Positions 1-13,174 of a stretch of DNA of 64,000 nucleotides are shown here, in pieces. The DNA lies in assembly GCF_013373865.1 (NCBI RefSeq), contig NC_050476.1, positions 4,820,501 to 4,884,500 of the forward strand, given 5' to 3'. The notes under the pieces were generated by a model. It ran no database searches. It saw only the letters and a list, made by a program, of their open reading frames with translations, and had not been told where the DNA came from. A program made the position numbers and the translations under genes. Source of the DNA: Monomorium pharaonis. Lineage: Eukaryota; Arthropoda; Insecta; Hymenoptera; Formicidae. Each line of letters starts with the position of its first letter. Positions within the stretch are counted from its first letter, which is position 1.

Positions 1-900
1 TTTATATTCAAATATTTGCATATCACCTTTTATTTAAAATGTAAAAAGAAATTACTGTAATCAGAATTTGCTTAACAAGGAATTAAAAGAAGACTAACAA
101 AATAATTGCAAAAAAATATAGATATTGAACTTTCACAAAGGAATGAAGGATTCGTATTACAAAATTCAATTAGTGGAGTATGTTATGTCTTTAGAGAAAC
201 GAAGATCTTTTTCAAGAAATATTTTTCCTCGAGAAGCTACCCCGGGGGCTACTTTTTTTCTATAGGAAACTCTCTTACTATATTGTCGGTTAGGCTGTTA
301 TTCGGCGCACGAAAGGTATTGCCTGCTAGAATCACAATTCCTCCGCCGTTCGACAATGGGTATCACAGGCACCATGAAAGAGGTTCCGCAACTGCATCGT
401 ACGTGTTAAGATTCGCTGTACTTCGTGGTCGCAAAGTGCGTTATAGTATAGAAACGGGCGTGAATTGGCGGTGAGCTTTTTTTACCCCGTGCATTTCTCA
501 AAGTGCCGCCTTTGACGTCAAGTCTACATTTTAATCGTCCACTTCACGGTATCTCGTTTTCAATTGCGAACCAAAAACGATGTATAGTTATCAATTCGAT
601 CACTTTGAAGGTGCGAAAGCTTCGGATCAATCATTGTACCGCGCGATGGATATGTTCAATGTGAAATATTCTGTGCGGCGAATGGGTCTGCTTTTTGAAC
701 GCATCGCAGTCTCGTCCGTGCGAACGAAAGTTCAGACGCGCAAAAAACAGACGAGAATCTTGTGAAGTTCCATTCTCGCCGGTCTGTCTTTGAAGAAGTA
801 TATCGCGTACCGTGAGTTCCGAACAAGAGATGAAAGAAGATACAAATAGCCGAAGGTGACAGAGACAGCGAGCGAGAGCGCGAAATAAAGAAGGAGAGAA
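1..900. other. AT-rich DNA without a supported gene
   Basis: The first 900 bases contain short open frames only, none with an ATG plus splice or promoter support. The stretch becomes purine-rich at 840-910, with runs of GAGA and GAAAG type just before the CpG-rich segment that follows. I see no RNA gene or transposon terminus here. Confidence 0.6.
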
Positions 901-944
901 AGAGAGAAAGGGGTGGCTCGGTGACAGCGGCCGACTATTTCCAG

Positions 945-1014
945 CCATTTCGAATCCATTACCGCGGTTCCATCCTTCTGTGCCTGAAGTCGACTACGGA
1001 GCAATGCATCATCC
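945..1014 (+). CDS. candidate 70-bp internal exon, unknown protein
   Basis: A segment bounded by CTATTTCCAG on the left and a canonical GTAAGTGAAG donor on the right. One frame runs through it: two bases completing a codon, then 22 codons, then two bases carried over. The peptide includes RFHPSVPEVDYGAMHH, rich in proline and histidine, as in disordered parts of regulatory proteins. I do not recognise a family. The acceptor is moderate, because the preceding 40 bases are purine-rich; the donor is strong. An alternative is a non-coding first exon ending at the same donor. The carried-over CC fits the single-base start of the candidate at 32729, but the intron would be about 32 kb. Coding status is inference from splice signals and frame only. 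Confidence 0.3.
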
Positions 1015-1480
1015 GTAAGTGAAGCCACGGGCCGGCGATCGTTCCGAAACTCCTCTGTTACCCGCGCTTCTTCCGTTCCTCCTTTTTCATCCCTCGCCGA
1101 GCTCTCTCCAGGTTCTTCCCCCGCTCGGTTCTTCTTCCGCAGAACGGCGAGCGAAGAAACGCCGCGCGCCGGTGAGAGTGTGTGTAGGCATACCCCTTCC
1201 CGTCCCACGGCGGCTCTCACAGACTTATAAATCAAACCCCGCGAACAAATCGCTACGGAGATCCCACGGCGCGGTTCCAGCCGCTCTTCTTATTCCCCTT
1301 CTTATTCTTCTGCTTTCGCTCCACCCGCGCTCGCCTCCTTACACGATTCTTAGACCGTCGTCTACCCACGCGCCGTCTTTTACCCTCCCGTCGTGTACCC
1401 TCGTCGGAATCATGGGATCACATTCTCGGAAAGAAACAGAGGTTTTGCTCGACTTTCTTAACCCTAAGTTAGTTTGAAGT
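1015..1480. other. CpG-rich segment downstream of a splice donor
   Basis: This pyrimidine- and CpG-rich stretch follows the GTAAGT donor at 1015. It stays open in several frames on both strands, which is typical of stop-poor GC-rich DNA and does not indicate a gene. A TATAAAT motif lies near 1225, but no initiator at the right spacing or convincing ORF follows. It may be the start of an intron with promoter-proximal composition. Confidence 0.4.
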
Positions 1481-3990
1481 ATGACCCGCACGTGAAGCTC
1501 GGCTGTTCCACTGTGACGATGTCTCGAGAAGTAAGAAGCGTTAATTGTCATCGCTATTCGCGCTTCTACGGTGTTTTTCCCCTTATCTTTCCGCACGCTG
1601 CAGCCAGTAGAATTACTTTTCGACCTTCTACATCTCGTTCTACATCACGTTGCTCGCTCCAAATCTGTTTCGTCAGCTGTCAGTATCCCTTTATCCGGGA
1701 AGTGTTCGTGTTCTTCGCGCGCGAAGTTTTTCTAGGGAAATTCAATCGCCGTACAGCTGCTTCGACGCGTGAACAGCTGGAAGTCCGGAATCGACGGAAT
1801 TGGATTTAATCCACTGTACACATTGACTTTAAAAAGCGACTTGGCCGCATTCTGATCCTTCTTGAACTCGCATTAAGAAATTCTTTTCTTCCCTTGGAAC
1901 AATTCGAATATTTTTCTTTTCTAAGTAAGACAGAGCGATACTCTCCAGAGATGAATTCGCGTTAGTATCATTTATTCTTCGGTTATTCCAAGCAACTTTT
2001 GATAAGTCTTCAATCTAAATGTTTAACGTAACATGAGAATGGGAAAGATTTTGCATTTGGTAATTTTTTAAAATTGCAAAGATAAAATATCTTAGAATGG
2101 TAGTATGTATATTTTTTTGCGATTTTTATTAATTGATATAAAACATACCTACACCATTAGTGCAAATTCTAAATTTATTTTGGAAATTTACTTTAACGTA
2201 TCAATTCCTTACTTTTCACATTAACAATGAATTATGTCGTAATAATGTCAATTTCCTAATGGAATTGTGTTATCATGGGTAACTATAATTTTCACGCTAG
2301 CATGAAAAATAACCATGACATGGTCGAGCGTAATGGTATTACTTTTAAAACGGGGTCGCAAATACCAAGAGCAATGTTGATGTTGCCTTAAATGTTTGAA
2401 TTTCCATAATAAATTGTTATAAGACAATCTGTTTCGCTCGGCATACAGAGGAAGTGCATGAAGGAAGAAGTGAACGTCATGCCAAGATAACGAAGTTTGA
2501 ATATTTTACAAGTGCAAATTCATGGTAAATTACAAACAACCGTCGTCGGTGTTACCACACACGCGCTAACTCGACGATCCTGAAACTCAAAGTATAACTC
2601 AAAACAACTTCTACCCCTTTCTCTTGTAACTTTGGTGTACTCAACGGACACACAATGGGTTGTCTGCCTTGTAATTCTTGTCACTTGTGTTCCGTCCCCG
2701 AAAACGCGCATAAAAGAGATTAAAATACCAAGTGACATAAATATAAATTTATTAAAAATTTAGAAATATATGTAATGGAAATGCATTAATATTTTTCATA
2801 AAAAATATTTTCTGCAATATCTTATCATCTTTAAAAAGTCGAGATTTGCAAACTTTAGAATATACTCTTTGTTTAATTTTTTTATATATAAGAAATTATT
2901 ACTTTCATCGTAATATTAATATTAATATCTAGCTTCTAGTTAAGCGTCTGTTGCGGCCGCATATTATTCTTCGTATTTGCCCGTCCGAATGCCAGCCACT
3001 CGAGAATGTACAATATATACAGGCGTTCATCGAGGCAGAACTGCGCGCGCGGTCCGACTTTGATTGAGGCCACAATTCTAACTCGACTAATTGGCAAGAA
3101 CAGATATCTTTGGAGGATTGTAGTTGGCTGATGATACAACGGTTAGTTAGTTAACGCCAGACAGTGAGTATAGCGTATCCCACGTCACGTCAAGCCTCCG
3201 TAAACACAGCCGGGCGACCATAACTTCTTGGACTTGCTGTTGAAATGCAACTTTAGGGGCAATTAGGAATCAGCAATCAATCCAGACGTGCATGAATACC
3301 GAGCGGAAGTCGTGCACTGGACTAACGGCGGGTCACTGCAATTCGCGTTGCTGCGACATGCATTATTCCGAGCGATCGACGAAGAACGCTCGAAACCATC
3401 ACGCGTACAGTCCAAATTTAGTCAAATCGACCTTACGACGGTTACAGTACCATGCACGACTATACAAAGACGATGCACTGTGATGTAGATCTGTAGCATA
3501 GATGCAGCTGTGACGCCAACTCTGTCGGACAAGTCGACGTCGAAAGAGTCAAACGGATTTATCACGGTATAAACTTAGATGCCACAATTAGATTGTCAAC
3601 GAGCTGAATCTGAGTGTGTGCTTTAAATGCACTACGACGGGGGTTTATAATCTTTCCGGTCCGGAGAGCTTGGCGCACGGCAAAACAAGTTATTCAAAAG
3701 TAATGGCGAAAGTTGAGCGGATTTATTAGCACTGATAGAGAGTGGATTTATGTTGCGTCGACAACCTCTCGCGAGTATACTCACGTTCAATAAGCCGAGG
3801 GGTGGCGGTCTCAGGGTGCGCTTCCGGCCCACGCTCGCACAGTATTTGCGGTACGAACGCGGATTCGGCGTTCTTTCGCGTTTCCGCTCAATATTTTTTT
3901 AACCCATCCCGATGTCCGGAACTGCCGGTGATTACCCTTCTCGGAGAGCGAATCTCCCGACGAAAGCTTTTTTTCGATAGGCAAGAAATT
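1481..3990. other. mostly AT-rich DNA, no supported gene
   Basis: Largely AT-rich sequence. It holds one imperfect palindrome near 2272-2319 and a more balanced patch at 2930-3700 whose open frames are short and lack start or splice support. A frame follows the CTGCAG at about 1600 for some 40 codons, but nothing else supports it. Confidence 0.55.
2272..2319. repeat. imperfect palindrome centred on GCTAGC
   Basis: TCATGG plus a TTTTCA block on the left is mirrored, with small gaps, by the complementary blocks on the right, around a GCTAGC centre. It is too short and imperfect to be called a transposon. Its function is unknown. Confidence 0.4.
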
Positions 3991-3991
3991 A

Positions 3992-4012
3992 CGCGCGCGC
4001 GCGCGCGCGCGT
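3992..4012. repeat. (CG)n dinucleotide tract
   Basis: About ten uninterrupted CG units following GAAATTA and ending at TAGTTTAAC. Alternating CG of this length is the classic Z-DNA-forming sequence. It is unusual because CG repeats are rare in genomes that methylate CpG heavily. Confidence 0.95.
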
Positions 4013-6940
4013 AGTTTAACGAAAAAACGAATGAATGCTAGTTGTAAAGTGCCAGTAATACGTTATTTGCAACGTTTGCATACATTGTGTTACGATGTGT
4101 CGACCGCTCAACGAATAAGTATGATAAGCTTCCACTGTTGATACGTTATTGATGAAACACTTGTCGATAACGAGGTGCTAAGTGTATGAATAGTCGTGGC
4201 ACAATTGTACGGTTAGTCGATGATGGTTTCAACACGCGATGATTTTGATAATCTCCATGGTGGTATCGCGCACACTTGAAAAGTTATGCATGTCCATAAG
4301 AGCATAAATCATCTATTATGCGACGAATGCCAAAGTTGAAACAAAATAGTTCGGTATCGGGAGGTGTTAGCTTTCAAATGTACAACGTGCGTGCATTTTA
4401 TTTGCGTACAACTACCGCATTTAATTAACTTGTTATCTTCACGGTACGAAATTAATACAGAAAACATAATTATATATGTATTGATATTACATCATGAATA
4501 GTAATATGCATGCATGGGCGTAATGCGATCCGTTGTGCTTTCCATTTTACGCGGTGACTGCGCCGCTAATGAATAAGATAACAACGAATTGTAGAAGCGT
4601 TTTTATACATGTTTTCGCATTTTGCACGTCACCGAGTGTCACGACGTGCCATTCCCGCGTGTCGGCGCAATTGTTCCTCGTTCGCGCCCTACAGGGCCTG
4701 CGACAACTGCCGCAACTTTTTCAGGACAGGCAAAATTCTTCCGTCGCGTAATCATTGGACTCGTGGGCGACGTATGAACAAACAAAGCGCAACTGCGTCG
4801 GATTCCTGCATTTTTCTTTTTTTTTTTCGTCGATCACGACCGACCGAGTGCGTTCGTCGGAAAGTCCCGTCCCGATTTTTCGTTTCTACCGAGACCCGGG
4901 CTAACATAGGGCGCAGCGGGACATAAAAATGTCGATAGCGTTAACGAACGGAATTGGCGATTTTTATTTCCAAGTTGGCGCTCGTCCAGTTGTGTGCTGT
5001 TTTACGCGCCTCCCTTGCACAGCTCGTCCGACGGTGTCATTAGAAAAAACGCAGATTGGATATTGGATTTCACGTGGGGGCTTCTTGACGGCCTCACCTC
5101 TCGGTCCGCGCGAGGACGCGTTTTTAATTCATCTGTCCACGACCTCCCGAGGAAACGTAATTATTAATTGACCGGTTATTATATCTCGGGACAAGATTGG
5201 TTCATTGTAGGTTTTACATCCCTCTGTCTATTACTGATAATCGCTCCAATATGTTTCACACTTCAGTAAATACGAGTTACGAGATAATTAACATCTATGT
5301 ACTAAGAGCACTCCTCGTTAAATAGCTGTTCACTTAATGCATTTAAAAATAGGGAAGTATCGTGAGCGTGCTGTTCCGAAATATAATTATCCCGATAATG
5401 AGTGAATTAACTTGGCGGGAATTGGATAATAATTGGCGCCGTTCCAAATTAAAAATGTTCTCGAATCCGGAATGGAGGCTTTTCCATTATCGCCAAATTA
5501 GGTAACGTGATTGTTGCTTATTTATGCGGCCGTGTTATTTGTCGTGTCCGACTTGACGTGAGCGCAACGGAAATGCATTCAAACTGAGTGTAAGTCCGGC
5601 GCATAGCAAGACGACGGGAACGCGAAAGGAATTTCACTCGACAGTATTCTGCGCGGATACACTAGTCAATCCAGAATGCAGGCCACTTTGCCGCAGCCGT
5701 GACCACGCGTGTGCACACGTAGGTGCTCGTCGATCTATTTCGGCGCAATGCACATGTCGATTCATCGATTTGCGTACAATCGACAGCATGTCACAACTTT
5801 ACCTTTGATCAAATGCCGCGTAATCAAGGGTGGAATGCCTCTAACCGATAACAGTAGAGCAAGACTATTTCTATTCGCGAAAACGACATCCACTCTTCAT
5901 ACGAGGAACCTCGTTTAAGGAATAATTGTTTTTTTTGTTAGCTTTGAGGACATACGATCGTATTAAATCCGTTCATATTTAAATTTATTTACGCAAGCAA
6001 TTATTATGTCACTGATTCGAGACGGTAAATTCAAATGTGACTTTTAATAATGTCTCTTGCAGTAAAGTGATATTACAATTAAAAAGGTCCATTGATGCGA
6101 TCTTAATATCTAATTTAGACAGTTTTTGGTATACAAAAGCTTGCAATTTAATCATGGCGTTAATTATTAATATGTAAATCCAGTCAGTGTATGCTGACGC
6201 AACGCGTGAGGTACATTGACTCAGTTAATGAGTATATGAACTCAAATATAACTACGTGACATATATTCCGTTTTCAAATAATTTCTAATATTATAAGTGA
6301 CATTGCTATCAACGATATATTAAATGGAAGACAATTTATTTCTTGATCAAACACACATAGTCAATTACGGCAAGTAATTGACAAGTAGAAAACATGTCAA
6401 CTTTATTTTAAAAATGTTAATTTTTTGCAGTGCAATAGTTTAACAAATTGGAATGAACAAGTTTTATATAAATTACTTTTATATTGTGTTTACAGTTTTC
6501 TAAATTTTTATCTTTTTTATTTAATTTTTCGTTTTTTTTTGTTTTTTTTGCGCAAAGATGTATTCTCCATTTACACACGTAAATACTTTGAAATCTTACA
6601 CTTGAATGTGATTTACACGCGAAAAATATTTTCATAGTATAGCACGCAACAAACGTTTTAATCGTACGGAGATCAAATAAACGCGACAGTGATATTCGAC
6701 ACACGTATAGACGTATAAAGTTTAAAAGTGACATATTCGAATGAAACAAGAGTTTATTTTTTCACAATGGACAATGACATCGAGCAGATAAATGGCAAAC
6801 GAGAAAATTTTTTAAGATTTGGTGATTCGCTGCTAGCAGAATTTTAACACATTTATTCGAAATCTGTTGCACCTTTGTAAAAAGTTTTGTAATATTATCC
6901 ACTGTTACAAGAAACTAAAAAAGAATTATGACAAAAATGT
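4013..6940. other. mixed composition, no supported gene
   Basis: 4500-5700 is more balanced and CpG-containing; the rest is AT-rich. The open frames at 4609-4926 and 4929-5171 have real stop boundaries but no recognisable domain. A CTTTTTCAG acceptor-like site at about 4726 is followed by an open frame, which I do not consider sufficient support. Nothing else is recognisable. Confidence 0.5.
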
Positions 6941-7178
6941 ATGGAAAGAACGATTTTGCTAAAGTGCTAAAAATTTAGCTAGATATCTAAAAATAATTTT
7001 ATTACATTATTAAAATAATATCAGACATTCAAATTGATTATTAGATTGTCCAAACTTTTTATAGCTTTACTTATCATGCTTAAGTTTTCTACATAATTAT
7101 TTTGATGGCTGAGAAAATTATTTTTAAATCTATGTATAACTAAATTTGTAGATATTTCAGCAAAATTATTCTTTCCGT
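6941..7178. mobile_element. MITE-like inverted-repeat element, copy 1
   Basis: The left end (TATGGAAAGAACGATTTTGC) and the reverse complement of the right end (TACGGAAAGAATAATTTTGC) match closely. The similarity continues inward through an AAATTTAG block and a TAAAAATAATTTT block, giving arms of roughly 80-90 bp. GTAT flanks both sides, and the TA within it suits the target duplication of Tc1/mariner-type elements. It has no coding capacity, as expected of a non-autonomous MITE. A second copy of the family lies at 30329-30575. The superfamily assignment is inference from the TA-type ends. Confidence 0.7.
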
Positions 7179-10100
7179 ATCCACTTTTAAAAAAGAGGTA
7201 TTATTTATTTTGTCACCGCTTTTCCGCGATGCTGATTGGCTGTTGGTTGCCAAGTTAAAAAGATAAAGAGCAAGAATTATCTTATCAGTCTCTATATTTC
7301 TGTAACAATTTTGCAAATGATAGGTATTGTTTACTTATGCATTCTTTATGTATTTCTGCCTTACAAGCAATTTTTATTTAAAAAATAAAGATATAATTTA
7401 ATTTTATTTAAAATACATTTATAAAAATTGACACTGTGCTTTATAAAATCGTAAAATTCTATTTCATAAAAAATTTGTGGATATTTGTTAATTGAGATGT
7501 AACAGGGGTTTTATCTGGGATGTTTTATAAAGCTGGGATTTTTTCGTGATTGTAGGTATGTATTTTTACAACGGAAGGATAACAATATTTGGCCAGTGCT
7601 GAAAAATGCACGAATTGAATAGTTACAAAAATTTAGAATTTATTGACGCAACAGTATTCTAGCAAATTCCGAATTCATCATATTGCGCAAATACCTTCAT
7701 GCATTTTACATTCTACGGTATGGTTCATTTGTAGAACAACGTACAATATGTACATCTTGTGCATCTAAACGTGAACATCTCGAGCTCTTACGTATTGGTA
7801 AACCATAATCGGTCGTGCTCGATACGAATCGAGCAATTGCTGACTTAATACACTTTACCATGGATTATCGGAAATACCATACAAGCTATTTCTAAAGGTT
7901 TGGAATTGACTATCAAAGTAACAACCGTAGTAAATGGCGAAAATTTTTTAAATAAAAATTTAACAGCAAAGCAAAAGCTTCCGAAAAAATCGTTTCGCAA
8001 ATTTTGTCATTTAATCGACACAACTCATACGTATTATTTATAAGAAATTTGAGTGTATTTGCAATATGAGAAAAGGATTTAGATTATTAAAATTAATAAA
8101 TCTTTTATCTTTGACATAAATGAAATATATAAGAGTTCTGTAACGATTATTTATTGCAATTCAATTGAAAGATAATAACATTGCCTAAAATGAAATTCCA
8201 TTCCAAAAGAGAGAATAGAATCGATGGTTTACGGTGATCGCAGTATTTCTTCTATACGATTTGGAACTTTTCAAGATCTTTTCTGATAAATTTCAGAGAA
8301 TTCAAAGAAAAACTTTAACAATTAAGTTTTTATTTATATTTCTGACGAAGTGATATTATAAGATACAAGATCTTGTCAAAGTATGTTATTTGCACTATTT
8401 TGAAAATTTCCAATAGCGTGTACGATATTTCAAAGGAATAATCCTATGAATTAAATAAGAAATTAAATAAGAAATAAAAAAAGAAACTTTTGTTCAGGAA
8501 TTCGATGAGCCAATATTCACGGAATTTTTTATTAATAACAGTATTGCGATGGCATTTTTAAAGATTGTAAATATTTTACATAGCTGGCGTGATCCAGCGT
8601 GCTATTTAATGGCAAAGTGACGCACAATTCCGATTTGTTTGCATTAATTGAAAACATAGTAATTAAATACATTATTACATAAAACTATGATAAATATGTT
8701 ATGTTGCTCGCGCTTAAAATTAAAAAAGATATAAAAATAATTAAGAGAAAACGCTTTATCGTTTTAATATTAATAAAATGGATATACGCAATGAAGAGAG
8801 CCATATACGTGAAACGTGTATAAGCAGAATCGAAGCGTATAATTTAAAGTTTACCTGAAAAGTGTATATAACAGATTTTTATGTAAAAAGATAAAGAGGA
8901 CTATCATTCAACGTATTCTAGAACGTTTTATTGACATACAGAATTGTGTAGTGATAATGCGGAAAATCAACAAACAGAGGAAACTTATTCTTCGCGAGTT
9001 TGTGCGAGTATGAGAGATGGTCGAAAGCTGACAGTGCGAAATTGGCGCCATGTTCGCTGGAATTTGTCCGGTTATCTATGGCCGGGTGTATTAATTAATA
9101 TTAATTCCGTTATAAATTTGTGGCCGTGTTATAGTCGTTCTCCAACGAACGCAGCGATACGTTGTCCCACGGATGATGTATAAGGCCAGTGGTGCCCATT
9201 AACACGTCAACGGTGCAATTAATTAAGTTATCGAAAGATTTTAATTGCTTTTTTACCTTTTAAAACGTCAAATCTTTTTCTGATTTAACCATTTTATTGG
9301 CATATTTAAACTAATCGAATCCATAAGGGTTCAGCCAATTATAAAGTACGAATTCTCTCTCTGCTACTTTTACCTAATGAAATTTAAATTCTATTTTGTA
9401 CAAATTTTTTGTTTTTAATTTTTTAAAGTAACTTGTTGTCTCTTTAATTATCTTACTTTAATTATCGTACTTAACCGACGATGCCAAATGCTGCTATGTT
9501 CTTGCAACAACCAATATAAACCAGTTCATTTTCATATTTGATTGCATTTGCAGTTCTGGGTTGTTTGTTCTTTATCAACGACGTGACATGTTTCTTTGAT
9601 ATCGTTGCAATTTTTTAAATTACTTCATTGTGTTAATTGCTTCTTTTCCTGGCAAACCGCGTCACGTTTGTGGGTTATTACACCGTAAGTCAAGCAGCAA
9701 ACAACTAATTACAGTGCTAGGAGTTTCGTAATTTTGCTTTGCCTGGCAGCTATTTATAGCTGGCTTATTTTACTTTTTTGTAAATGTTTCGAAAATAAAA
9801 ATGAATTGTTTGTTTACTTTAAAATACTATGTAAAAGAAAGTATTTCATGAGTATCTCTATTTTTTTACTAAAGTTATTTAAAAAATTTAAAAATTTATG
9901 AACACTTTTAAGTTTCTAGAACAAATGTCTGTACTTTATTTGGGGAAAAATAGCATGCTGTGTAATTTAATTACCTTTGCAATTTTGAGAAACTTCTATG
10001 GATAAAAATAAATTGGAACATCTACGATGGTACTTTAAGAATTAATGAAATAATACTACAACATTTTTCTAAGCTGCTCGCGATGAGCGCCACTGCATTT

Positions 10101-12597
10101 TTCCGCCAAACCATTCGCGTTTTCGAACACGGTTGTCTCGCCATAGATACAGCAATTGTCGCAGACATAACGGTCGCGAAAAAAAAATCATATTTCCTCG
10201 TGCAAATATAAAAGCGCATCGACTGCAATCACGCGTTTTCCACCGCAATCCGCGGCAGCGCGTAATCGAGTCCGTCCGTGTTTAATTGCAACACGTATTT
10301 CACCCTTATCCGCTTCTTTTGTCCGGCCAGCTTAATTTATCCGTAATCTCTTAACGTGCTCGCGTCCGCGGCGAACTGCGTAAGTATCAGAACTGTTGTA
10401 AGCAACCACCGCCGGTGACGGTGGACCGCGAACGTGGCCGAGATTATTTTGCGGTGAGCGGTCGTAATTCGTGATGCACCGGCCGGTTAAAAGCGACCGA
10501 ATCTACTCGTAAATGAAACAATTACTCCCGCATATCCGAGTGCAGCGAGGGTAGCGCATGCGACCGTGTATATCCGCGAGTCGCGAAACCGCGTGCATAT
10601 GTGCAAACGCGTGTGCGTTTCGGAGCAAACCTTGAATGCCAACATCCGCATGCGCGCACGCGCCTACCTGCCCCCGGCTGTACTCGGCTGCCTCGTGCAT
10701 AAATCACTGTCGCAAGAAGCCGCGAGCGGGCGAAAACACAACGCGGAGCCCGGAGAATGCCATTTACATGATAATTCGGATAGTTAGGGTGCATCAAAAT
10801 TTTCGTGCCAGCACGCCGAACTGTTGCGGCCGGCGCTTACACACGCGCCGCTTCTATACTGTAATTAGAGAAGCGATTATAGGGCTCGGTAGAAACGGCC
10901 CCCTGTTCTTCTCCCCCACCGAACTCCTACATACCGAATTCTCTCCCATCGATCGTTTCAAAATTAATTTTCATTCGGAAATATTTATAAAACGTTTGCA
11001 CAGTTTATTTTACTCTCCGCGTACGATCGCACACAAGCGCCTTATAAATAAATATGGAACTATTATAAATAAATAAAATTAAAATCGATAATATACATTT
11101 TTTGTACGTACGTTTATATTTTTCTTTGCAATGCCATTTCTGAAATTTACGTCCGAACACAGATGGGTCAATTAAACTTTGTTTGCTCTGTTAGATTCAT
11201 TTTACACCCCCGACTGTGTCGGGCTGTAACGGAGCTGGTGTGGAACCGCGTTTTCGATGACACAATTAACAACATATTCGATTAGACACGCGTATCTGAC
11301 CACGCGCGATAGCAGCGTGTTGCGAATCGAACAGCGGATAGGAATTGATGTCCGATGCTTGTACGAATTGTTACGTGGCCCGCATTATGCTGTTAATAAC
11401 GTGAAGTGTATAATTATTGTTATCAGAGTGTTATTGATTACGCTGAGAGCATTAGACTAGGCATCGCGGTACGCGACGCAAATTCGCTGTCTAATTGCAA
11501 ATAACGTACCGTAAACTATTTTGAGCTCGCTCGAGTTTCGAATCTGTTCTTTCGAACTTAGAGATAAATGTGTCGTCATTTTAAATTTTCTAGTAGAAAA
11601 TCTCAAAAAAAGTCCCGTGAATCGCTTTCAAAAATAGTCGCTTTCAAAATTTCAACGGATAAATCTGTTGAAGAGTATTTCGGCGCAGCGACGCAAGTCG
11701 ACACTTCTGTCATTGATCGGAGATGACACACCAACGCTACTTGAAAAAAACAATTTCACAGAATAGGAAGGATGTGCCACGAGCGAAAACGGATGTGGCA
11801 CCTATGAGGGAACCAGGTCAGAAGGTTTTCGCGCCGCTGGGTCACGTTGGGAATCGATGGTGTCGTTTTGTGAATTTCGAACGAAAAAGTGGTATTTTCG
11901 TCGAACGTGAATGATAATAGAATTTTCAGATCGGTGATAAGGGATCGAATAAAACGATGACATCTGGTTGAATAGGTTTCGTATAAAATATCAGCAAGAA
12001 TTTATTTTCGTTTCTTTTGTATTTTATTGTGGTAGAAGGAAAATAAAAAGTACGTAATTTTACAATATAATTTTTTAAATGTTTGCGGTTCAATTTAATA
12101 AAAGCACATTTTAAAAAAGATGTAAAATTCAATTCTGCCGGTTTACGGTACGAGAATATATTGGAACGAGTCCATTAAAACTTCAAATGAGTACGATGGA
12201 GGAAGAGAATTAAATTAGAAAACTTTTCTGTTTTCGTATGTATGTATATAATCTTTTTTCAATAGTCGCACCAACAAAATATTTTTTATTTATCAAGTAT
12301 TTGTTTCGTAATTAGATAATTTTGCATTTAATTTGAAAGTTGCTTCATTTAATTAGCTAAACTAACTAGAGCAAATTTTGGATTTTATATAAATAATAAA
12401 ACGTCAAAATTTCGAACATAACAGCGAGTTTAGTTCAAAATAATTTACACAAATATAATTGTCATTTATTCGTTTTCAAATCTCTGATTTTTCTGTTGAA
12501 AATACTCACTGTATAACCCTATCTTACAATTCCAATCTTCGTTACCATTCTTTACTTTGCTCACCGCTTCATCATCATACTTTTCTGCTTTCTTTTT
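7179..12597. other. long AT-rich stretch, no supported gene
   Basis: Mostly AT-rich with short homopolymer runs. A more balanced patch at 10020-11050 contains several overlapping open frames on both strands, none with a domain or splice frame I can support. A good pyrimidine tract with CCAG at about 10331 leads into a frame that stops at once, so I do not call it. The two exact AATTAAATAAG-like units near 8455 are a trivial local duplication. Confidence 0.55.
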
Positions 12598-12669
12598 GTG
12601 AACGGTTCTTTTTCTATTTTTGACTCGTTCGTTTATTCACCGCCTGCCACTCACTTTTTGCACGTCAAG

Positions 12670-12820
12670 ATAAAAGCAAGTATGCGAATCTCGATATACC
12701 AGGCAGAAACGAGAATATCGTTAGAAGAAGAAGTGACAAATCCCGATGGGATATCGACGTGCGAGAAAGATAATGAATTATCGGTACAAAAAGAAAACAT
12801 GAACGATTTCTTGTCAAGAA
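12670..12820 (+). CDS. candidate exon 1 of a two-exon gene, unknown protein
   Basis: A long pyrimidine-rich tract (about 12580-12660) ends in GCACGTCAAG. It is followed by an open frame that ends at AGAA followed by the donor GTAAGAATT. The frame starts in phase 0 (ATAAAAGCAAGT) and has an ATG four codons in, at 12682. It leaves one base over at the donor. The peptide is acidic and polar, including SLEEEVTNPDGISTCEKDNE and a C-terminal NDFLSR. No domain or signal peptide is visible. The carried base joins the second acceptor at 13224 to give AAT, keeping the frame open to a TAG at 13398-13400. The intron would be 404 bp, a normal insect length. If the ATG at 12682 is used, the protein is about 104 residues. 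A chance ORF is the main alternative. Confidence 0.35.
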
Positions 12821-13160
12821 GTAAGAATTTTCGTGAAACATGTGTTGACGTCACAGGTGTCAATCAGTTATTGAAATAATGTTCACCTATAATGATTTTA
12901 TTTTATTTTATAACTGTATTTTTAAAAATATGTAAATCTATATTATTTTCCGAGACAGAAAAAATGAAGACATGTTTGGTTATATAATTCTAATCTTTTA
13001 ATGAATTTATTTTTGATGTTTATAAAAAAACTTTTCCTTTTTTGTATGAAAAATTTTGCAAACGATAGAGTTAAAAGTTCAATAAAATTCAACGAAATCC
13101 GCAACTCTTGAAACCGATCGAAAAAACTGTCCTTTACCAAACAGTTTCCATCTATTTTCG

Positions 13161-13174
13161 TTTTTTTTTTTTTT
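13161..13174 (+). repeat. poly-T run acting as possible polypyrimidine tract
   Basis: Fourteen T residues precede CAATCTGCAG. This forms one strong acceptor (AG at 13183-13184). A second acceptor, TTCTTTTTCTCGTTTAG, follows 40 bp downstream. Only the second is in frame with the donor at 12821. Confidence 0.85.

Noticed and set aside
732..1235. 167-codon minus frame
   Set aside because: Starts at TTG in CpG-rich DNA and overlaps other open frames. No splice or domain support.
3620..3645. TAAATGCACTA match to the start of insect mir-277
   Set aside because: Only eleven bases match, the rest diverges, and no hairpin with a star arm is present.
3784..3900. minus-strand frame ending at a GTGAGTATA donor
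   Set aside because: The peptide is basic and protein-like, but there is no pyrimidine-rich acceptor or ATG upstream.
10332..10382. 51-bp segment between a good acceptor and GTAAGTATC
   Set aside because: All three frames contain early stops, so it is not a coding exon. A non-coding exon cannot be judged from sequence.
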